Origin: Isoptericola sediminis
Lineage (GTDB): Bacteria > Actinomycetota > Actinomycetes > Actinomycetales > Cellulomonadaceae
DNA length: 64,000 nucleotides
Reading direction: 5' to 3'
NCBI RefSeq assembly: GCF_013085345.1
Contig: NZ_JABFAJ010000009.1
Location: forward strand, 62,001 to 126,000
A program made the position numbers and the translations under genes. The stretch's first letter is position 1. Each line of letters opens with the position of its first letter. The notes beneath the pieces are model-generated. The model did no database searches. It worked only from the letters and a program-made list of their open reading frames with translations, and was not told the origin of the DNA. Positions 1 to 8,662 of the stretch are shown here, piece after piece.

Positions 1-427
1 CCGGCAGGTCCAGCTCGCGCCGCAGCCGCGTCAGCACCGTCTGGGTCACCCAGCGGCCGCGCGGCATGGTGGCGACCCGGTGCGGCTTGTCGACCACCAG
101 CAGGTTCTCGTCCCGGTGGAGCACCTCGAGGTCCGCGAGCGCCGGCACGGCGGGTTCGTCGGCCGGCGGGTCCCGGTACAGGTAGAGGAACCCCCGCGGT
201 TCGTAGGGGGTGTCCCGCGTGACGGGTGTGCCGTCCCCCGTGACGACCTCGCCCGCGGCCAGCTTGTCCCGCAGCCGGTCGGCGTCGTCGGGGAACCGCG
301 CCAGCAGGTACCCGGCGGCCGTGGCGTACCGCGCCACGGCGGCGGCGTCGTGCGGCAGCACGAGCCGGGTGGGGTTCAGGCCGTCCCGCACCGGCAGGGG
401 CGGGACGTGCTTGCGCGGGGACGGCAT
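1..427 (-). CDS. RluA-type pseudouridine synthase, partial (C-terminal part outside window)
   Basis: Only the first 142 codons are present; the gene runs off the left edge. Enzymes of this family isomerise uridine to pseudouridine in rRNA or tRNA; the target cannot be told here. From the ATG at 427 there is an N-terminal region of about 100 residues, then DENLLVVDKP (residues 106-115) and ATMPRGRW, the opening of the RluA catalytic fold. The family's HRLDR-type motif with the catalytic Asp would lie beyond position 1, so activity cannot be judged. It is transcribed away from the thiol-redox genes that start at 510. Family assignment is good; the start codon is the only in-frame ATG that seems reasonable. 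Confidence 0.75.
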   Translation of the reverse strand, partial: MPSPRKHVPPLPVRDGLNPTRLVLPHDAAAVARYATAAGYLLARFPDDADRLRDKLAAGEVVTGDGTPVTRDTPYEPRGFLYLYRDPPADEPAVPALADLEVLHRDENLLVVDKPHRVATMPRGRWVTQTVLTRLRRELDLP

Positions 428-509
428 GGCACCCATTCTCGCGCGCCGTCACGACCCCGTAAGGCGCCGGACCCTGGGCAGGGGCCCGGCCCCGGCACAG
501 ACTGGGGGC

Positions 510-1133
510 ATGAGAACGACACGAGGTGCGGCGACGGCCGCCGTGACCCTGACCCTCCTGCTCGCGGCGGGGTGCGCCACCGAGGAGGACACCTCGGCGG
601 GCGGGGCGTCGACCACCACCGAGATGTCGGAGGAGCCGGCCGACGAGGAGATGTCCGGCGCCGAGGACGACGCGACGGCCGAGGAGGAGATGTCGGAGGG
701 CGAGGGCGCCGGCGACATGGCGTCGGGCGATGCCGCACCGGTGTACGACTTCTCCGCCACCACGCTCGACGGCGGGACGTTCGAGGGCAGCGAGCTCGCC
801 GGGTCACCAGCGGTGCTGTGGTTCTGGGCGCCCTGGTGCCCGACCTGCATCGGGCAGATCCCCACGGTCACCGGCCTCGCCGAGGACTACGACGGCGAGG
901 TCGCGGTGGTCGGCGTCGGCGGCCTGGACGACGCCGAGGCGATCCGCGAGATGGCCGAGAACGACATCGCCGGCCCGACCCACCTCGTCGACGACGCCGG
1001 CGAGGTGTGGCAGCACTTCGGCATGACCCAGCAGTCGACGTTCGTCGTCCTGGACGCCGAGGGCGAGGTCGTCCTCGAGGGTCAGGTGCCGGGCTCCGAG
1101 CTCGAGTCCGTCGTCGCCGACCTCGCGGGCTGA
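510..1133 (+). CDS. TlpA/DsbE-like thioredoxin-fold lipoprotein
   Basis: A predicted membrane-anchored thiol-disulfide oxidoreductase of 207 residues acting outside the cytoplasmic membrane. The N-terminus is a lipoprotein signal peptide with lipobox LAAGC (lipidated Cys22). A low-complexity acidic Glu/Met/Ser linker follows to about residue 75, then a thioredoxin fold with WAPWCPTC (Cys110 and Cys113). This resembles the actinobacterial DsbE/DsbF group. An upstream in-frame extension to 210 is possible as an open frame, but it would destroy the signal peptide, so I use the ATG at 510. The next gene is a CcdA-type electron carrier starting 6 bases later, which suggests the pair passes reducing equivalents from the cytoplasm to secreted proteins. 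Confidence 0.85.
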   Translation: MRTTRGAATAAVTLTLLLAAGCATEEDTSAGGASTTTEMSEEPADEEMSGAEDDATAEEEMSEGEGAGDMASGDAAPVYDFSATTLDGGTFEGSELAGSPAVLWFWAPWCPTCIGQIPTVTGLAEDYDGEVAVVGVGGLDDAEAIREMAENDIAGPTHLVDDAGEVWQHFGMTQQSTFVVLDAEGEVVLEGQVPGSELESVVADLAG

Positions 1134-1138
1134 GCGAC

Positions 1139-1984
1139 GTGCTCGGCGACGGTGCGTTCGCGCTCGCGCTCGGGGCCGGGCTGGTCGCGGCCGTGAACCC
1201 GTGCGGGTTCGCCCTGCTGCCCGCCTATCTCGCGACGCTGGTCCGGCCCGACGACGGCCGGGCCGCCGCCGTGGGCCGTGCCCTGCGCTCGACCGCGGCG
1301 CTCACCCTCGGGTTCGTCGCGGTGTTCGGCGCCTTCGGGCTGGTCGTCGCCCCGGTCGCCAGCTCGGTCCAGCGCTGGCTGCCCGTGTTCACCCTGGTGC
1401 TCGGGGTCGTGCTCGCCGCGGCGGGGGTCTGGGTCCTGACGGGGCGCGAGCTGCCCGGTCTGCGACTGCTGCGCACCGGGTCCGGGCGGCCGCTCACGGA
1501 CCGGTGGTGGTCCGTCGTCGGGTTCGGAGCCTCCTATGCCCTGGCCTCGCTCACCTGCACGATCGCCCCGTTCCTCGCCGTGGTCGTGACGGCCTTCCGC
1601 GCCGGGTCGGTGGCAGAGGGTGTCGCCCTGTTCGCCACCTATGCGGCCGGCATGGCCCTGCTCGTCGGCACGGCCGCCGTCGTCGTCGCCGTGGCCGGTG
1701 CCGGAGTGGTCTCCCGCGCCCGGGGGGCGGGACCGGTGCTCGCCCGGGTCGGGGGCGGGATCCTCGTCGTCGCGGGGCTGTACGTCGCCTGGTACGGGTT
1801 CTGGGAGCTGCGCGTGCTGCACGCCGGGGCCGGCACGGACCCGGTGGTCGAGGGTGCCGCCGCCGTCCAGCGGTGGCTGGCCTCGGCGGCGGAGGGGCTC
1901 GGCTGGGTCGGGCTGCTCGTCGTCCTCCTCGTGGTGCTGGCCTCGGTGGGGGGCCTCACCTGGTGGCGCCGGCACCGGGCATGA
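1139..1984 (+). CDS. ccdA: CcdA/DsbD-type transmembrane thiol electron transporter
   Basis: A polytopic membrane protein of 281 residues with about six or seven hydrophobic segments. Family members move electrons from cytoplasmic thioredoxin to extracytoplasmic thioredoxin-like proteins. The two key cysteines are visible in NPCGFALLPAYL near the N-terminus and in SLTCTIAPFLAV about 120 residues later, each next to a Pro as in CcdA. I chose the GTG at 1139, which places the first Cys inside the first membrane segment; the open frame upstream overlaps the lipoprotein gene in another frame. It is surely co-transcribed with the TlpA-like gene. No ResB/ResC haem-ligation genes are adjacent, so general thiol redox is as likely as cytochrome c maturation. 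Confidence 0.85.
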   Translation: MLGDGAFALALGAGLVAAVNPCGFALLPAYLATLVRPDDGRAAAVGRALRSTAALTLGFVAVFGAFGLVVAPVASSVQRWLPVFTLVLGVVLAAAGVWVLTGRELPGLRLLRTGSGRPLTDRWWSVVGFGASYALASLTCTIAPFLAVVVTAFRAGSVAEGVALFATYAAGMALLVGTAAVVVAVAGAGVVSRARGAGPVLARVGGGILVVAGLYVAWYGFWELRVLHAGAGTDPVVEGAAAVQRWLASAAEGLGWVGLLVVLLVVLASVGGLTWWRRHRA

Positions 1985-1992
1985 TGGGGCCC

Positions 1993-2475
1993 ATGGACCT
2001 CTACGACATCCCCTTCGACCGGATGGACGGCAGCACCGCGACCCTGGCCGAGCACCGCGAGGACGTGGTGATGGTCGTCAACGTCGCCTCGCGCTGCGGC
2101 CTGACCCCCCAGTACACGGCCCTGGAGCAGCTGCAGCAGAAGTACGCCGACCGCGGCTTCACGGTCGTCGGGTTCCCCAGCAACCAGTTCTTCCAGGAGC
2201 TGTCCTCGGACGAGAAGATCGCCGAGTTCTGCTCCGCCACCTACGGGGTGACGTTCCCGGTGGTGTCCAAGGTCAAGGTCAACGGCCGCAAGGCGCACCC
2301 GCTGTACCAGGAACTGACGAAGACCCCGGACGCGGGCGGCCACGACGGACGCATCCGCTGGAACTTCGAGAAGTTCCTCGTGCTGCCCGGGGGCGAGGTG
2401 CGCCGCTACGCCCCCCAGACCGTGCCGGACGACCCCGAGATCGTCGAGGTCATCGAGGCCCACCTCCCGCGCTGA
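1993..2475 (+). CDS. Glutathione-peroxidase-family thiol peroxidase
   Basis: A 160-residue cytosolic peroxidase. Despite the family name, Cys-type bacterial members normally use thioredoxin to reduce hydroperoxides. The peroxidatic Cys is in NVASRCGLTPQY, the Gln in FPSNQF, and the Trp-Asn pair in RWNFEKFLV, giving the Cys/Gln/Trp/Asn tetrad. A second Cys in EFCSATYGVTFP is a candidate resolving residue, although the usual Cys of FPCNQF is Ser here. ATGs at 1981 and 1984 are also in frame, and the one at 1981 overlaps the ccdA stop. I prefer 1993, which gives the family's typical MxLYDIP start. Proximity to the thiol-redox pair fits an oxidative-stress group. Confidence 0.88.
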   Translation: MDLYDIPFDRMDGSTATLAEHREDVVMVVNVASRCGLTPQYTALEQLQQKYADRGFTVVGFPSNQFFQELSSDEKIAEFCSATYGVTFPVVSKVKVNGRKAHPLYQELTKTPDAGGHDGRIRWNFEKFLVLPGGEVRRYAPQTVPDDPEIVEVIEAHLPR

Positions 2476-2968
2476 TCCCGGAGGGGCCGGGCAGGTCGGC
2501 CGCCAGCAGCACGCCGACACCGCCGGCGAACCGCACGCCGTGCAGCACCGGGGCGCGCACCACCTCGTGGAACCCCCAGCGCCGGTGCAGCGCGAGCGAC
2601 GCGGTGTTGCGGGCGTTGGCCAGGTAGAACACCCGGGCGGCCCGACCCGCGAGCCAGTCCATCCGGGTGGCGGTCAACGCCGTCCCGACGCCGCGGCGCC
2701 GCCAGGCCGGGGTCACGGTCACCCCGCCCAGGTAGTGACCGGCCGGCGCGACGCCGTCCGTCCAGCGGAACCGGTGGGTCTTGGCCCAGCCGATCACGGC
2801 CCTCTCCGCCTCGGCGACCAGGACGAGACGTTCCGGGTCGGGCACGGCCGCGCGGACGCCGTCGAGCAGCTCGGCACGGCCGGCCGCCTCCTGGACCTCC
2901 TCGATCGCCGGCACGTCACCCACGTGGGCCGGGCGGACGGTCACCGGCGCGGACGAGTCCGCGGTCAT
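2450..2968 (-). CDS. GNAT-family N-acetyltransferase
   Basis: A 172-residue acyl-CoA transferase of unknown substrate. The acetyl-CoA-binding signature is WRRRGVGTALTATRM, preceded by the beta-strand GHYLGGVTVTPA; the C-terminal NARNTASLALHRRWGF is the usual GNAT strand-helix ending. Its 3' end overlaps the convergent peroxidase gene by 26 bases. The start is either ATG 2968 or GTG 2977; the GTG overlaps the upstream nnrED stop (GTGA), which suggests translational coupling. The closely linked nnrED gene does not identify the acceptor. Confidence 0.85.
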   Translation of the reverse strand: MTADSSAPVTVRPAHVGDVPAIEEVQEAAGRAELLDGVRAAVPDPERLVLVAEAERAVIGWAKTHRFRWTDGVAPAGHYLGGVTVTPAWRRRGVGTALTATRMDWLAGRAARVFYLANARNTASLALHRRWGFHEVVRAPVLHGVRFAGGVGVLLAADLPGPSGISAGGGPR

Positions 2969-2973
2969 CTCGG

Positions 2974-4608
2974 TCACCGGAGGCCGAGCAGCGTGGACAC
3001 CGTGCCCGGCACGGCCTCGGCGACGTCCAGGGCCGCGACGGGTCCGCCGGGGTTGGCGCGTTCGGCGGCGGACCCGTGGACCAGCGCGGCCGCGGCCGCG
3101 ACCTCCGCAGCGAGCGCCGGCCGCTCGACGACGTCGGTCGCGCGCGCGGCGAGCATCGTGCCCAGGATTCCCGCGAGCACGTCCCCGGCACCGGCCGTGG
3201 CGAGCCATCCCGGGGCGTCCGCCTGGGCCCACGCGCCCTCGGTGCCGGCGACGACCGTCACCCCGCCCTTGAGCAGCACCGTGGCCCCGGTGAGCTCGTG
3301 GGCGCGTCGCGCCCAGCGCAGCGGCGCCGCCTCGACGTCGTCCCGGTGGACGTCCTCCCCCCGGGACCGCAGCAGACCCGCGAGCTCACCGGCGTGGGGG
3401 GTGAGGACGAACCACGGCGGGCTGGTCTCCCCCAGCAGCGGCAGACCGCCCGCGTCGACGACGGCGGGCACCGGTCCGTACGGCATCCCCGGCAGGTCGC
3501 CCCGTGCCACCGCGAGGGCGCCCCGGCCGCGGTCGTGCTGCCCGTCGTCCGCCGGGTCGTCGCGGTCGCGCGTGGTGGGGACACCGGGCCCGACCACCCA
3601 GGCCTGGACACGTCCCGTGGCGGTGACCACCTCCGGACGGGCTGCCAGGACGGTGCGCGCCACGGGCTCCGACCCGCGGTAGCGCACCATCCCCGTGCCG
3701 GTGCGCACCGCGGCGGAGGCTGCGAGCACCGCGGCACCCGGGTACGTGGCCGTGCCGGCGACGAGCCCGACGAGCCCGCGGGTGTACTTGTGGTCGGACG
3801 GGCCGGGGACCGGCCAGGAGACGGCGACGTCGGCGGCCTCCAGGCGCCGCACCGCCGGCGGACCGACGGGCTCGAGGCCGATGTCGACCACGGTGACCTC
3901 GCCGACCACGCGGGCGGCGGGTGGCAGCAGCAGACCGGGTTTGGCGACGCCGAAGGTGACCGTGCGGTCCGCCGCCAGCACCGGTCCGGGCAGCGTGCCG
4001 TCGTCGACCCCGATCCCGGACGGCAGGTCGACGGCGACGACCCACGGCCGGCCGGCGCCCGCAGTCACCCCGCCCGCGGCTGTGGGTATGGAATCTGCGG
4101 AGCCGGAGCGGTCATGCTCCGCAGATTCCATACCCACAACGGCGGTGAGCTCGGTGACGAGGTCGGCGGCCGGTCCGCGCAAGGCCCCGCGGGCACCGAT
4201 GCCGAGCAGCCCGTCGAGCACGACGTCGGCAGCCGACACCTCGGCCGCCACCGCCGGGGCGCGGTCGGGTGCCGCGGCCAGCTCGACGACGCGTCCCCCG
4301 GCGCCGCGCAGCGCGGCGAGCCCCTCGCCGTGCACCCGCTCGGCGGTGAGCACCGCCGTCACCGCGACGCCTCGCCGGGCCAGCACGGCGCCCGCGTGCA
4401 GCGTGTCACCACCGTTGTTCCCGGCACCGACCAGCAGGGCGGCCCGCGCCCCGCGGACGTGCCGCCGTCGGGCCCGCAGGTCGGCCAGGACCTGCGTCGC
4501 CAGGGCGAACGAGGCGCGCGCCATCAGGGGCGCACCCGCCGCGAGGAGCGGCTCCTCGGCGGCACGGACGTCGTCGGCGGACCACGCGGAGATCATGCCG
4601 TCGATCAT
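2974..4608 (-). CDS. nnr: Bifunctional NAD(P)H-hydrate epimerase / ADP-dependent dehydratase
   Basis: A 544-residue cytosolic repair enzyme. The N-terminal domain epimerises damaged (hydrated) NAD(P)H; the C-terminal ribokinase-like domain dehydrates it using ADP. Epimerase motifs are VGAGNNGGDTLHA (about residues 60-72), DGLLGIGARGALRGP and VAVDLPSGIG with the catalytic Asp near 194. Dehydratase motifs are DHKYTRGLVGLVAG, LTPHAGELAGLL, VLLKGG and the nucleotide loop ATAGAGDVLAG. ATG 4608 follows GGGGGAG at good spacing. Odd feature: about 25 extra residues (roughly 157-180) sit between the TELTA helix and the PWVVAVDLPSG strand, encoded by a perfect 23-bp inverted repeat. The frame stays open through it. 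Confidence 0.92.
   Translation of the reverse strand: MIDGMISAWSADDVRAAEEPLLAAGAPLMARASFALATQVLADLRARRRHVRGARAALLVGAGNNGGDTLHAGAVLARRGVAVTAVLTAERVHGEGLAALRGAGGRVVELAAAPDRAPAVAAEVSAADVVLDGLLGIGARGALRGPAADLVTELTAVVGMESAEHDRSGSADSIPTAAGGVTAGAGRPWVVAVDLPSGIGVDDGTLPGPVLAADRTVTFGVAKPGLLLPPAARVVGEVTVVDIGLEPVGPPAVRRLEAADVAVSWPVPGPSDHKYTRGLVGLVAGTATYPGAAVLAASAAVRTGTGMVRYRGSEPVARTVLAARPEVVTATGRVQAWVVGPGVPTTRDRDDPADDGQHDRGRGALAVARGDLPGMPYGPVPAVVDAGGLPLLGETSPPWFVLTPHAGELAGLLRSRGEDVHRDDVEAAPLRWARRAHELTGATVLLKGGVTVVAGTEGAWAQADAPGWLATAGAGDVLAGILGTMLAARATDVVERPALAAEVAAAAALVHGSAAERANPGGPVAALDVAEAVPGTVSTLLGLR
4081..4138. repeat. Perfect 23-bp inverted repeat inside nnrED
   Basis: The left arm (4081-4103, TGTGGGTATGGAATCTGCGG plus AGC) is exactly complementary to the right arm (4116-4138), with a 12-base loop at 4104-4115. 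It is in frame and adds residues 157-176 to the epimerase domain. The arms are clearly poorer in GC than the flanking gene. No target duplication or transposase is present. It resembles a palindromic coding element, or a stem-forming insertion, placed in a surface loop. Confidence 0.9.
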
Positions 4609-4692
4609 GCCGTCTCCCCCGGTCGACTCGCAGCGGCACCACGCGACGGCGCCGGACGGCGCCCGGCTCGGCGGAGGAATAGGCTCGGCGGC

Positions 4693-5748
4693 ATGCGATT
4701 CGGACTCTTCATCCCGCAGGGCTGGCGGATGTCGCTCACGGACGTCCCGCCGGAGCAGCACTGGGAGACGATGCTCTCCCTCCTCCACTACGCCGACAAC
4801 GCCGCCGCGGGCGAGGCGGTCCCGGGGGGTGAGTTCGCCTGGGAGTCGGTCTGGGTCTACGACCACTTCCACACGGTGCCGGTGCCCAGCACGGAGGCCA
4901 CCCACGAGGCCTGGTCGCTGATGTCGGCCTTCGCGGCGGCCTCCCAGCGGGTCCGCCTGGGCCAGATGTGCACCTGCATGGCCTACCGCGAGCCCACCTA
5001 CCTGGCGAAGGTCGCCTCCACCGTCGACGCGATCTCCGGCGGCCGGGTCGAGATGGGCATCGGCGCCGGCTGGTACGAGCACGAGTGGCGGGCCTACGGC
5101 TACGGCTTCCCCAGCGCCGGCGAGCGCCTGCGCGCGCTCGACGAGGGCGTGCAGATCATGGCGAACATGTGGCGCACGGGCTCCTCCGGCACGTTCGAGG
5201 GCGAGCGCTACCAGGTCGACGGCGCGCTGTGCTACCCGCAGCCGCTGCAGAAGCTGCCCGTCGGTGACGGCGGGGCCGAGGTCCCGAGCATCCCGTTGTG
5301 GATCGCGGGCGGCGGCGAGAAGAAGACGCTGCGCACCGCCGCGAAGTACGCGCAGTACACGAACTTCTCGGGCGAGCCGGAGGCCTTCGACCACAAGTCC
5401 CGGATCCTGGAGCAGCACTGCGCCGACGTCGGCACCGACTTCGGGGCGATCACCCGCTCGGCCAACTACAACGTGGTGATCGGCGAGAACCAGGCCGAGA
5501 TCGACGACAAGCTGGCCTGGGTCGAGTCGCACTTCTCGCGGTACGCCCCCGGCGAGCCCGGGGAGCGCGAGATCCACGGCTGGCGCAACGGCCCGCTGGT
5601 CGGCACCCCGGAGCAGATCGTCGAGACGCTCCAGGACCTGAAGTCGCGCGGCATGACGTACGCGATCACGTACTTCGCGAACGCCGTCGGGGACCGCGAC
5701 CAGATCGAGCTGTTCCAGCGGCAGGTCGTCCCGGCGCTCCAGGACTGA
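4693..5748 (+). CDS. LLM-class, probably F420-dependent oxidoreductase
   Basis: A 351-residue luciferase-like TIM-barrel flavin/deazaflavin enzyme. The signs are the N-terminal MRFGLFIPQGW, then VWVYDHF, RVRLGQMCTCMAYREP, the family's SGGRVEMGIGAGWYEHEW, and the C-terminal GTPEQIVE helix. In actinobacteria such proteins usually use reduced F420; the substrate is unknown. GGAGG lies about 20 bases upstream of the ATG, which is rather far. It is divergent from nnrED, with only 84 bases between the two starts, so both promoters lie in 4609-4692. Sequence alone cannot exclude FMN as cofactor. Confidence 0.85.
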   Translation: MRFGLFIPQGWRMSLTDVPPEQHWETMLSLLHYADNAAAGEAVPGGEFAWESVWVYDHFHTVPVPSTEATHEAWSLMSAFAAASQRVRLGQMCTCMAYREPTYLAKVASTVDAISGGRVEMGIGAGWYEHEWRAYGYGFPSAGERLRALDEGVQIMANMWRTGSSGTFEGERYQVDGALCYPQPLQKLPVGDGGAEVPSIPLWIAGGGEKKTLRTAAKYAQYTNFSGEPEAFDHKSRILEQHCADVGTDFGAITRSANYNVVIGENQAEIDDKLAWVESHFSRYAPGEPGEREIHGWRNGPLVGTPEQIVETLQDLKSRGMTYAITYFANAVGDRDQIELFQRQVVPALQD

Positions 5749-5840
5749 TCCCCCGCCCTCGCCCCCTCCGCCGATCATGTCCTGGCGGCTCGTCGGCTTC
5801 GCCGGACGGACACCGGGAGCATGGTCGGCGGACGGGGAGG

Positions 5841-6191
5841 TCAGTCCTCGGCGACCACCATCGCCGAGGAGATCCCGGCGTCGTGCGAGATCGACAGGTG
5901 CCAGCGCCGGATCCCCAGCTCGTCGGCCCGGGCCTGCACCGATCCGCGCAGCTCGACCTGCGGCGGCCCGCCGACCACCCGGTGCACGGTGGCGTCGTGC
6001 CAGTGCATGGTGCCCGGGGCGCCGAGGGCCTTGGCGATGGCCTCCTTGGCCGCGAAACGCGCCGCCAGGGACGACGCCGGCAGGTCGCGCTCGGCCTCCG
6101 TGAACAGCTTCTCCCGCAGCCGCGGGGTCCGCTCCAACGTGGCCATGAACCTCTCGACGTCCACGACGTCGATCCCCACCCCGATGATCAC
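5841..6191 (-). CDS. acpS: Holo-[acyl-carrier-protein] synthase
   Basis: A 116-residue phosphopantetheinyl transferase that moves 4'-phosphopantetheine from CoA to the acyl carrier protein of fatty-acid synthesis. The metal-binding [12 protein letters not shown] at the N-terminus and [12 protein letters not shown] in the middle are both intact, and the length is typical. The start is GTG 6191, overlapping the stop of the upstream MazG-like gene (GTGA), so translation is probably coupled. In many actinobacteria acpS sits near glmS and nnr, as here. Confidence 0.93.
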   Translation of the reverse strand: MIIGVGIDVVDVERFMATLERTPRLREKLFTEAERDLPASSLAARFAAKEAIAKALGAPGTMHWHDATVHRVVGGPPQVELRGSVQARADELGIRRWHLSISHDAGISSAMVVAED

Positions 6192-6553
6192 CGGCGCACA
6201 CCCTCCTCGTCCTGCGGCTCCACGAGATGGCGCCAGCGGAACCACTTGCGCTGCACCTCGGCGTCGAGGTCGACGTCGAACCGGCGCGCCACGAGCAGCA
6301 GCATCCCGAGGACGTCGGCCAGCTCCGCGCGGAAGGCCGCGTCGACCGCGGCCGCGTCCTCGCCCCGGTCGCGCGAGCGCCCCGAACGCGCCAGGTAGGC
6401 CTGGGTCAGCTCCCCGACCTCCTCGTGGAGCTTGAGGACCAGCCAGTCGTCCGAGCGCGGCACGTCGAACACGCGCTCGTAGACCCGCGAGATGATCTCG
6501 ATCTCGTCCGCGAGCCCTGCGAGGGTCCGTGCGTCGCCCATGGTGCCGATCAT
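6188..6553 (-). CDS. MazG-like nucleotide pyrophosphohydrolase
   Basis: A 121-residue all-alpha NTP pyrophosphohydrolase-like protein. The metal-binding pattern is [11 protein letters not shown] (Glu44, Glu45, Glu48) and, about 30 residues later, [10 protein letters not shown] (Glu77, Asp80). It probably hydrolyses non-canonical or excess (d)NTPs; the exact substrate is unknown. ATG 6553 has GGGAGG only about 2 bases upstream; a second in-frame ATG at 6541 is possible and would remove four residues. It lies directly downstream of glmS and overlaps acpS. Confidence 0.8.
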   Translation of the reverse strand: MIGTMGDARTLAGLADEIEIISRVYERVFDVPRSDDWLVLKLHEEVGELTQAYLARSGRSRDRGEDAAAVDAAFRAELADVLGMLLLVARRFDVDLDAEVQRKWFRWRHLVEPQDEEGVRR

Positions 6554-6638
6554 GCCCTCCCGGCGGCCGGTCCGGCGAGAGCAGGCCGGACGGCGCGGTG
6601 CCCGGCGGGACGGCGCGTCCGCCCCGCCGGCACCCGCG

Positions 6639-8537
6639 TCACTCGACCGTGACCGACTTGGCCAGGTTGCGGGGCTGGTCCACGTCCAGGCCCTTGGCGC
6701 CGGCGAGCGCCATCGCGAAGATCTGCAGCGGCACCACGGCCAGCAGCGGCTGCAGCAGCGACGGGGCCTGCGGGATCCAGAAGATCTCGTCGGCGTACTT
6801 GCGCACCTCGTCGTCGCCGTCCTCGGCGATCACCAGCGTGCGGGCACCGCGCGCCCGGATCTCCTGGATGTTCGAGACGACCTTGGAGTGCAGCTGGTCG
6901 CGGCCCCGCGGGGACGGCACGACGACGAAGACCGGCTGGCCCTCGTCGATGAGCGCGATGGGCCCGTGCTTGAGCTCGCCGGCCGCGAACCCCTCGGCGT
7001 GGATGTAGGCGAGCTCCTTGAGCTTGAGCGCCCCCTCCATCGCCACGGGGTAGCCGACGTGCCGGCCGAGGAACAGCACCTTGTCGGCGGCCTCCATCGA
7101 CCGCGCGGTGGCCCGCACGTACTCGCCGCGCTCGATGACGGTCTGCACCTTGCGGGACATGTCGCGCAGCTCGTCGAAGAGCTGGGCCACCTCGTCGGGG
7201 AACTTGTTGCCGCGCAGCTGGGCCAGGTACAGCCCGAGGATGTAGGCCGCGGTGATCTGCGCCAGGAACGCCTTGGTCGAGGCGACGGCGATCTCCGGAC
7301 CCGCGTGGGTGTACAGCACGGCGTCGGACTCGCGCGGGATCGTCGAACCGTTCGTGTTGACGATGGCGAGGACCTTGGCACCCTGCTCGCGGGCGTGCCG
7401 GACGGCCATCAGGGTGTCCATCGTCTCGCCGGACTGCGAGATCGCGACGACGAGGGTGCGCTCGTCGACGATCGGGTCGCGGTAGCGGAACTCGTGGGCG
7501 AGCTCGACCTCCACCGGGATGCGGCACCAGTGCTCGATGGCGTACTTGGCGACGTGGCCGGCGTACGCGGCCGTCCCGCAGGCGATGACGATGATCTTGT
7601 CGACGCTGCGCAGCACGGCCTCGTCGATGCGCAGGTCGTCGAGGATGATGCGGCCCGCCGCGTCCGTGCGGCCGAGCAGCGTGTCGGCGACGGCGTGCGG
7701 CTGGTCGTGGATCTCCTTGTCCATGAAGGAGTCGAAGCCGCCCTTCTCGGCGGCGGCCGCGTCCCAGTCGACGGTGAACCGCTTGCCCTCGGCGGGGTTC
7801 CCCGCGAAGTCGGTGACGGTCACCGCGTCCGGGGTGATCGTGACGATCTGGTCCTGCCCCAGCTCGAGGGCCTCCTTGGTGTGCTCCACGAACGCGGCGA
7901 CGTCGGAACCGAGGAAGTTCTCGCCCTCCCCGAGCCCGACCACGAGCGGCGAGTCGTGCCGGGCCCCGACGACCGTCGTCGGGTCGTCGGCGTGCACGGC
8001 GAGCAGCGTGAAGGTGCCGTCGAGCTGCCGGGCCGTGGCCGCCATCGCGGCGGTGAGGTCCCCGGTGGTGCGGTACTCGCGGGCCAGGAGCTGTGCGGCG
8101 ACCTCGGTGTCGGTCTCGGAGAGGAACTCGACGCCGCTCGCCGTGAGCGCCTGCCGCAGGGCGCTGAAGTTCTCGATGATGCCGTTGTGGATGACGGCGA
8201 GCCGGTCGCCGTCGGCCAGGTGCGGGTGGGCGTTGGTGTCGGTCGGGCCACCGTGCGTGGCCCACCGCGTGTGCCCGATCGCGGCGGTCGCGGGGGGCAG
8301 GGGGTGCAGGGCGATCTCGCCGACCAGGTTGTCGAGCTTGCCGGACTTCTTGGCGAAAGCCGCCACGTCCCGCCCGGGGCCCACCAGCGCGACCCCGGCG
8401 GAGTCGTAGCCCCGGTACTCGAGCCGCTTCAGCCCGGCGAGGGCGACTTCCAGCGGGCGCTCGTTCGCGCCCAGGTCTCCGGCGACGGCGTCCGCTCCTG
8501 CAGAGCGCGCCCCGGCGTATCCGACGATGCCACACAT
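6639..8537 (-). CDS. glmS: Glutamine--fructose-6-phosphate aminotransferase (isomerizing)
   Basis: A 632-residue enzyme that makes glucosamine-6-phosphate from fructose-6-phosphate and glutamine, the first step to UDP-GlcNAc and peptidoglycan. The N-terminus MCGIVGYAG exposes the catalytic Cys after Met removal. The glutaminase domain has HTRWATHG and HNGIIEN. Two SIS domains follow, with [18 protein letters not shown] and [14 protein letters not shown], ending in the standard KSVTVE. I choose ATG 8537 because Cys2 must be N-terminal; the open frame extends to 8609. No glmS ribozyme is evident in the short upstream stretch. glmM, the next pathway step, is 2.7 kb away. Confidence 0.97.
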   Translation of the reverse strand: MCGIVGYAGARSAGADAVAGDLGANERPLEVALAGLKRLEYRGYDSAGVALVGPGRDVAAFAKKSGKLDNLVGEIALHPLPPATAAIGHTRWATHGGPTDTNAHPHLADGDRLAVIHNGIIENFSALRQALTASGVEFLSETDTEVAAQLLAREYRTTGDLTAAMAATARQLDGTFTLLAVHADDPTTVVGARHDSPLVVGLGEGENFLGSDVAAFVEHTKEALELGQDQIVTITPDAVTVTDFAGNPAEGKRFTVDWDAAAAEKGGFDSFMDKEIHDQPHAVADTLLGRTDAAGRIILDDLRIDEAVLRSVDKIIVIACGTAAYAGHVAKYAIEHWCRIPVEVELAHEFRYRDPIVDERTLVVAISQSGETMDTLMAVRHAREQGAKVLAIVNTNGSTIPRESDAVLYTHAGPEIAVASTKAFLAQITAAYILGLYLAQLRGNKFPDEVAQLFDELRDMSRKVQTVIERGEYVRATARSMEAADKVLFLGRHVGYPVAMEGALKLKELAYIHAEGFAAGELKHGPIALIDEGQPVFVVVPSPRGRDQLHSKVVSNIQEIRARGARTLVIAEDGDDEVRKYADEIFWIPQAPSLLQPLLAVVPLQIFAMALAGAKGLDVDQPRNLAKSVTVE

Positions 8538-8662
8538 GCCGCGGAGTCTACCCGCGCACCCGGTCCGCGCCGGTGCCCGTGGGACCCGGACGAGGCCCGG
8601 CGGCGGCACCTGCCGGGGGCCGGATTGTCGGCATCGCCCCCGTCTCGGGCAGAATCGTTCCT

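Noticed and set aside
4081-4138. Insertion-sequence remnant
   Set aside because: No transposase fragment, no terminal direct repeats, and the frame is preserved; a palindromic coding element fits better.
2974-6201. 1075-codon minus-strand frame extending nnrED upstream
   Set aside because: The part above 4608 is antisense to the oxidoreductase gene; a good ribosome-binding site and the NnrE N-terminus fix the start at 4608.
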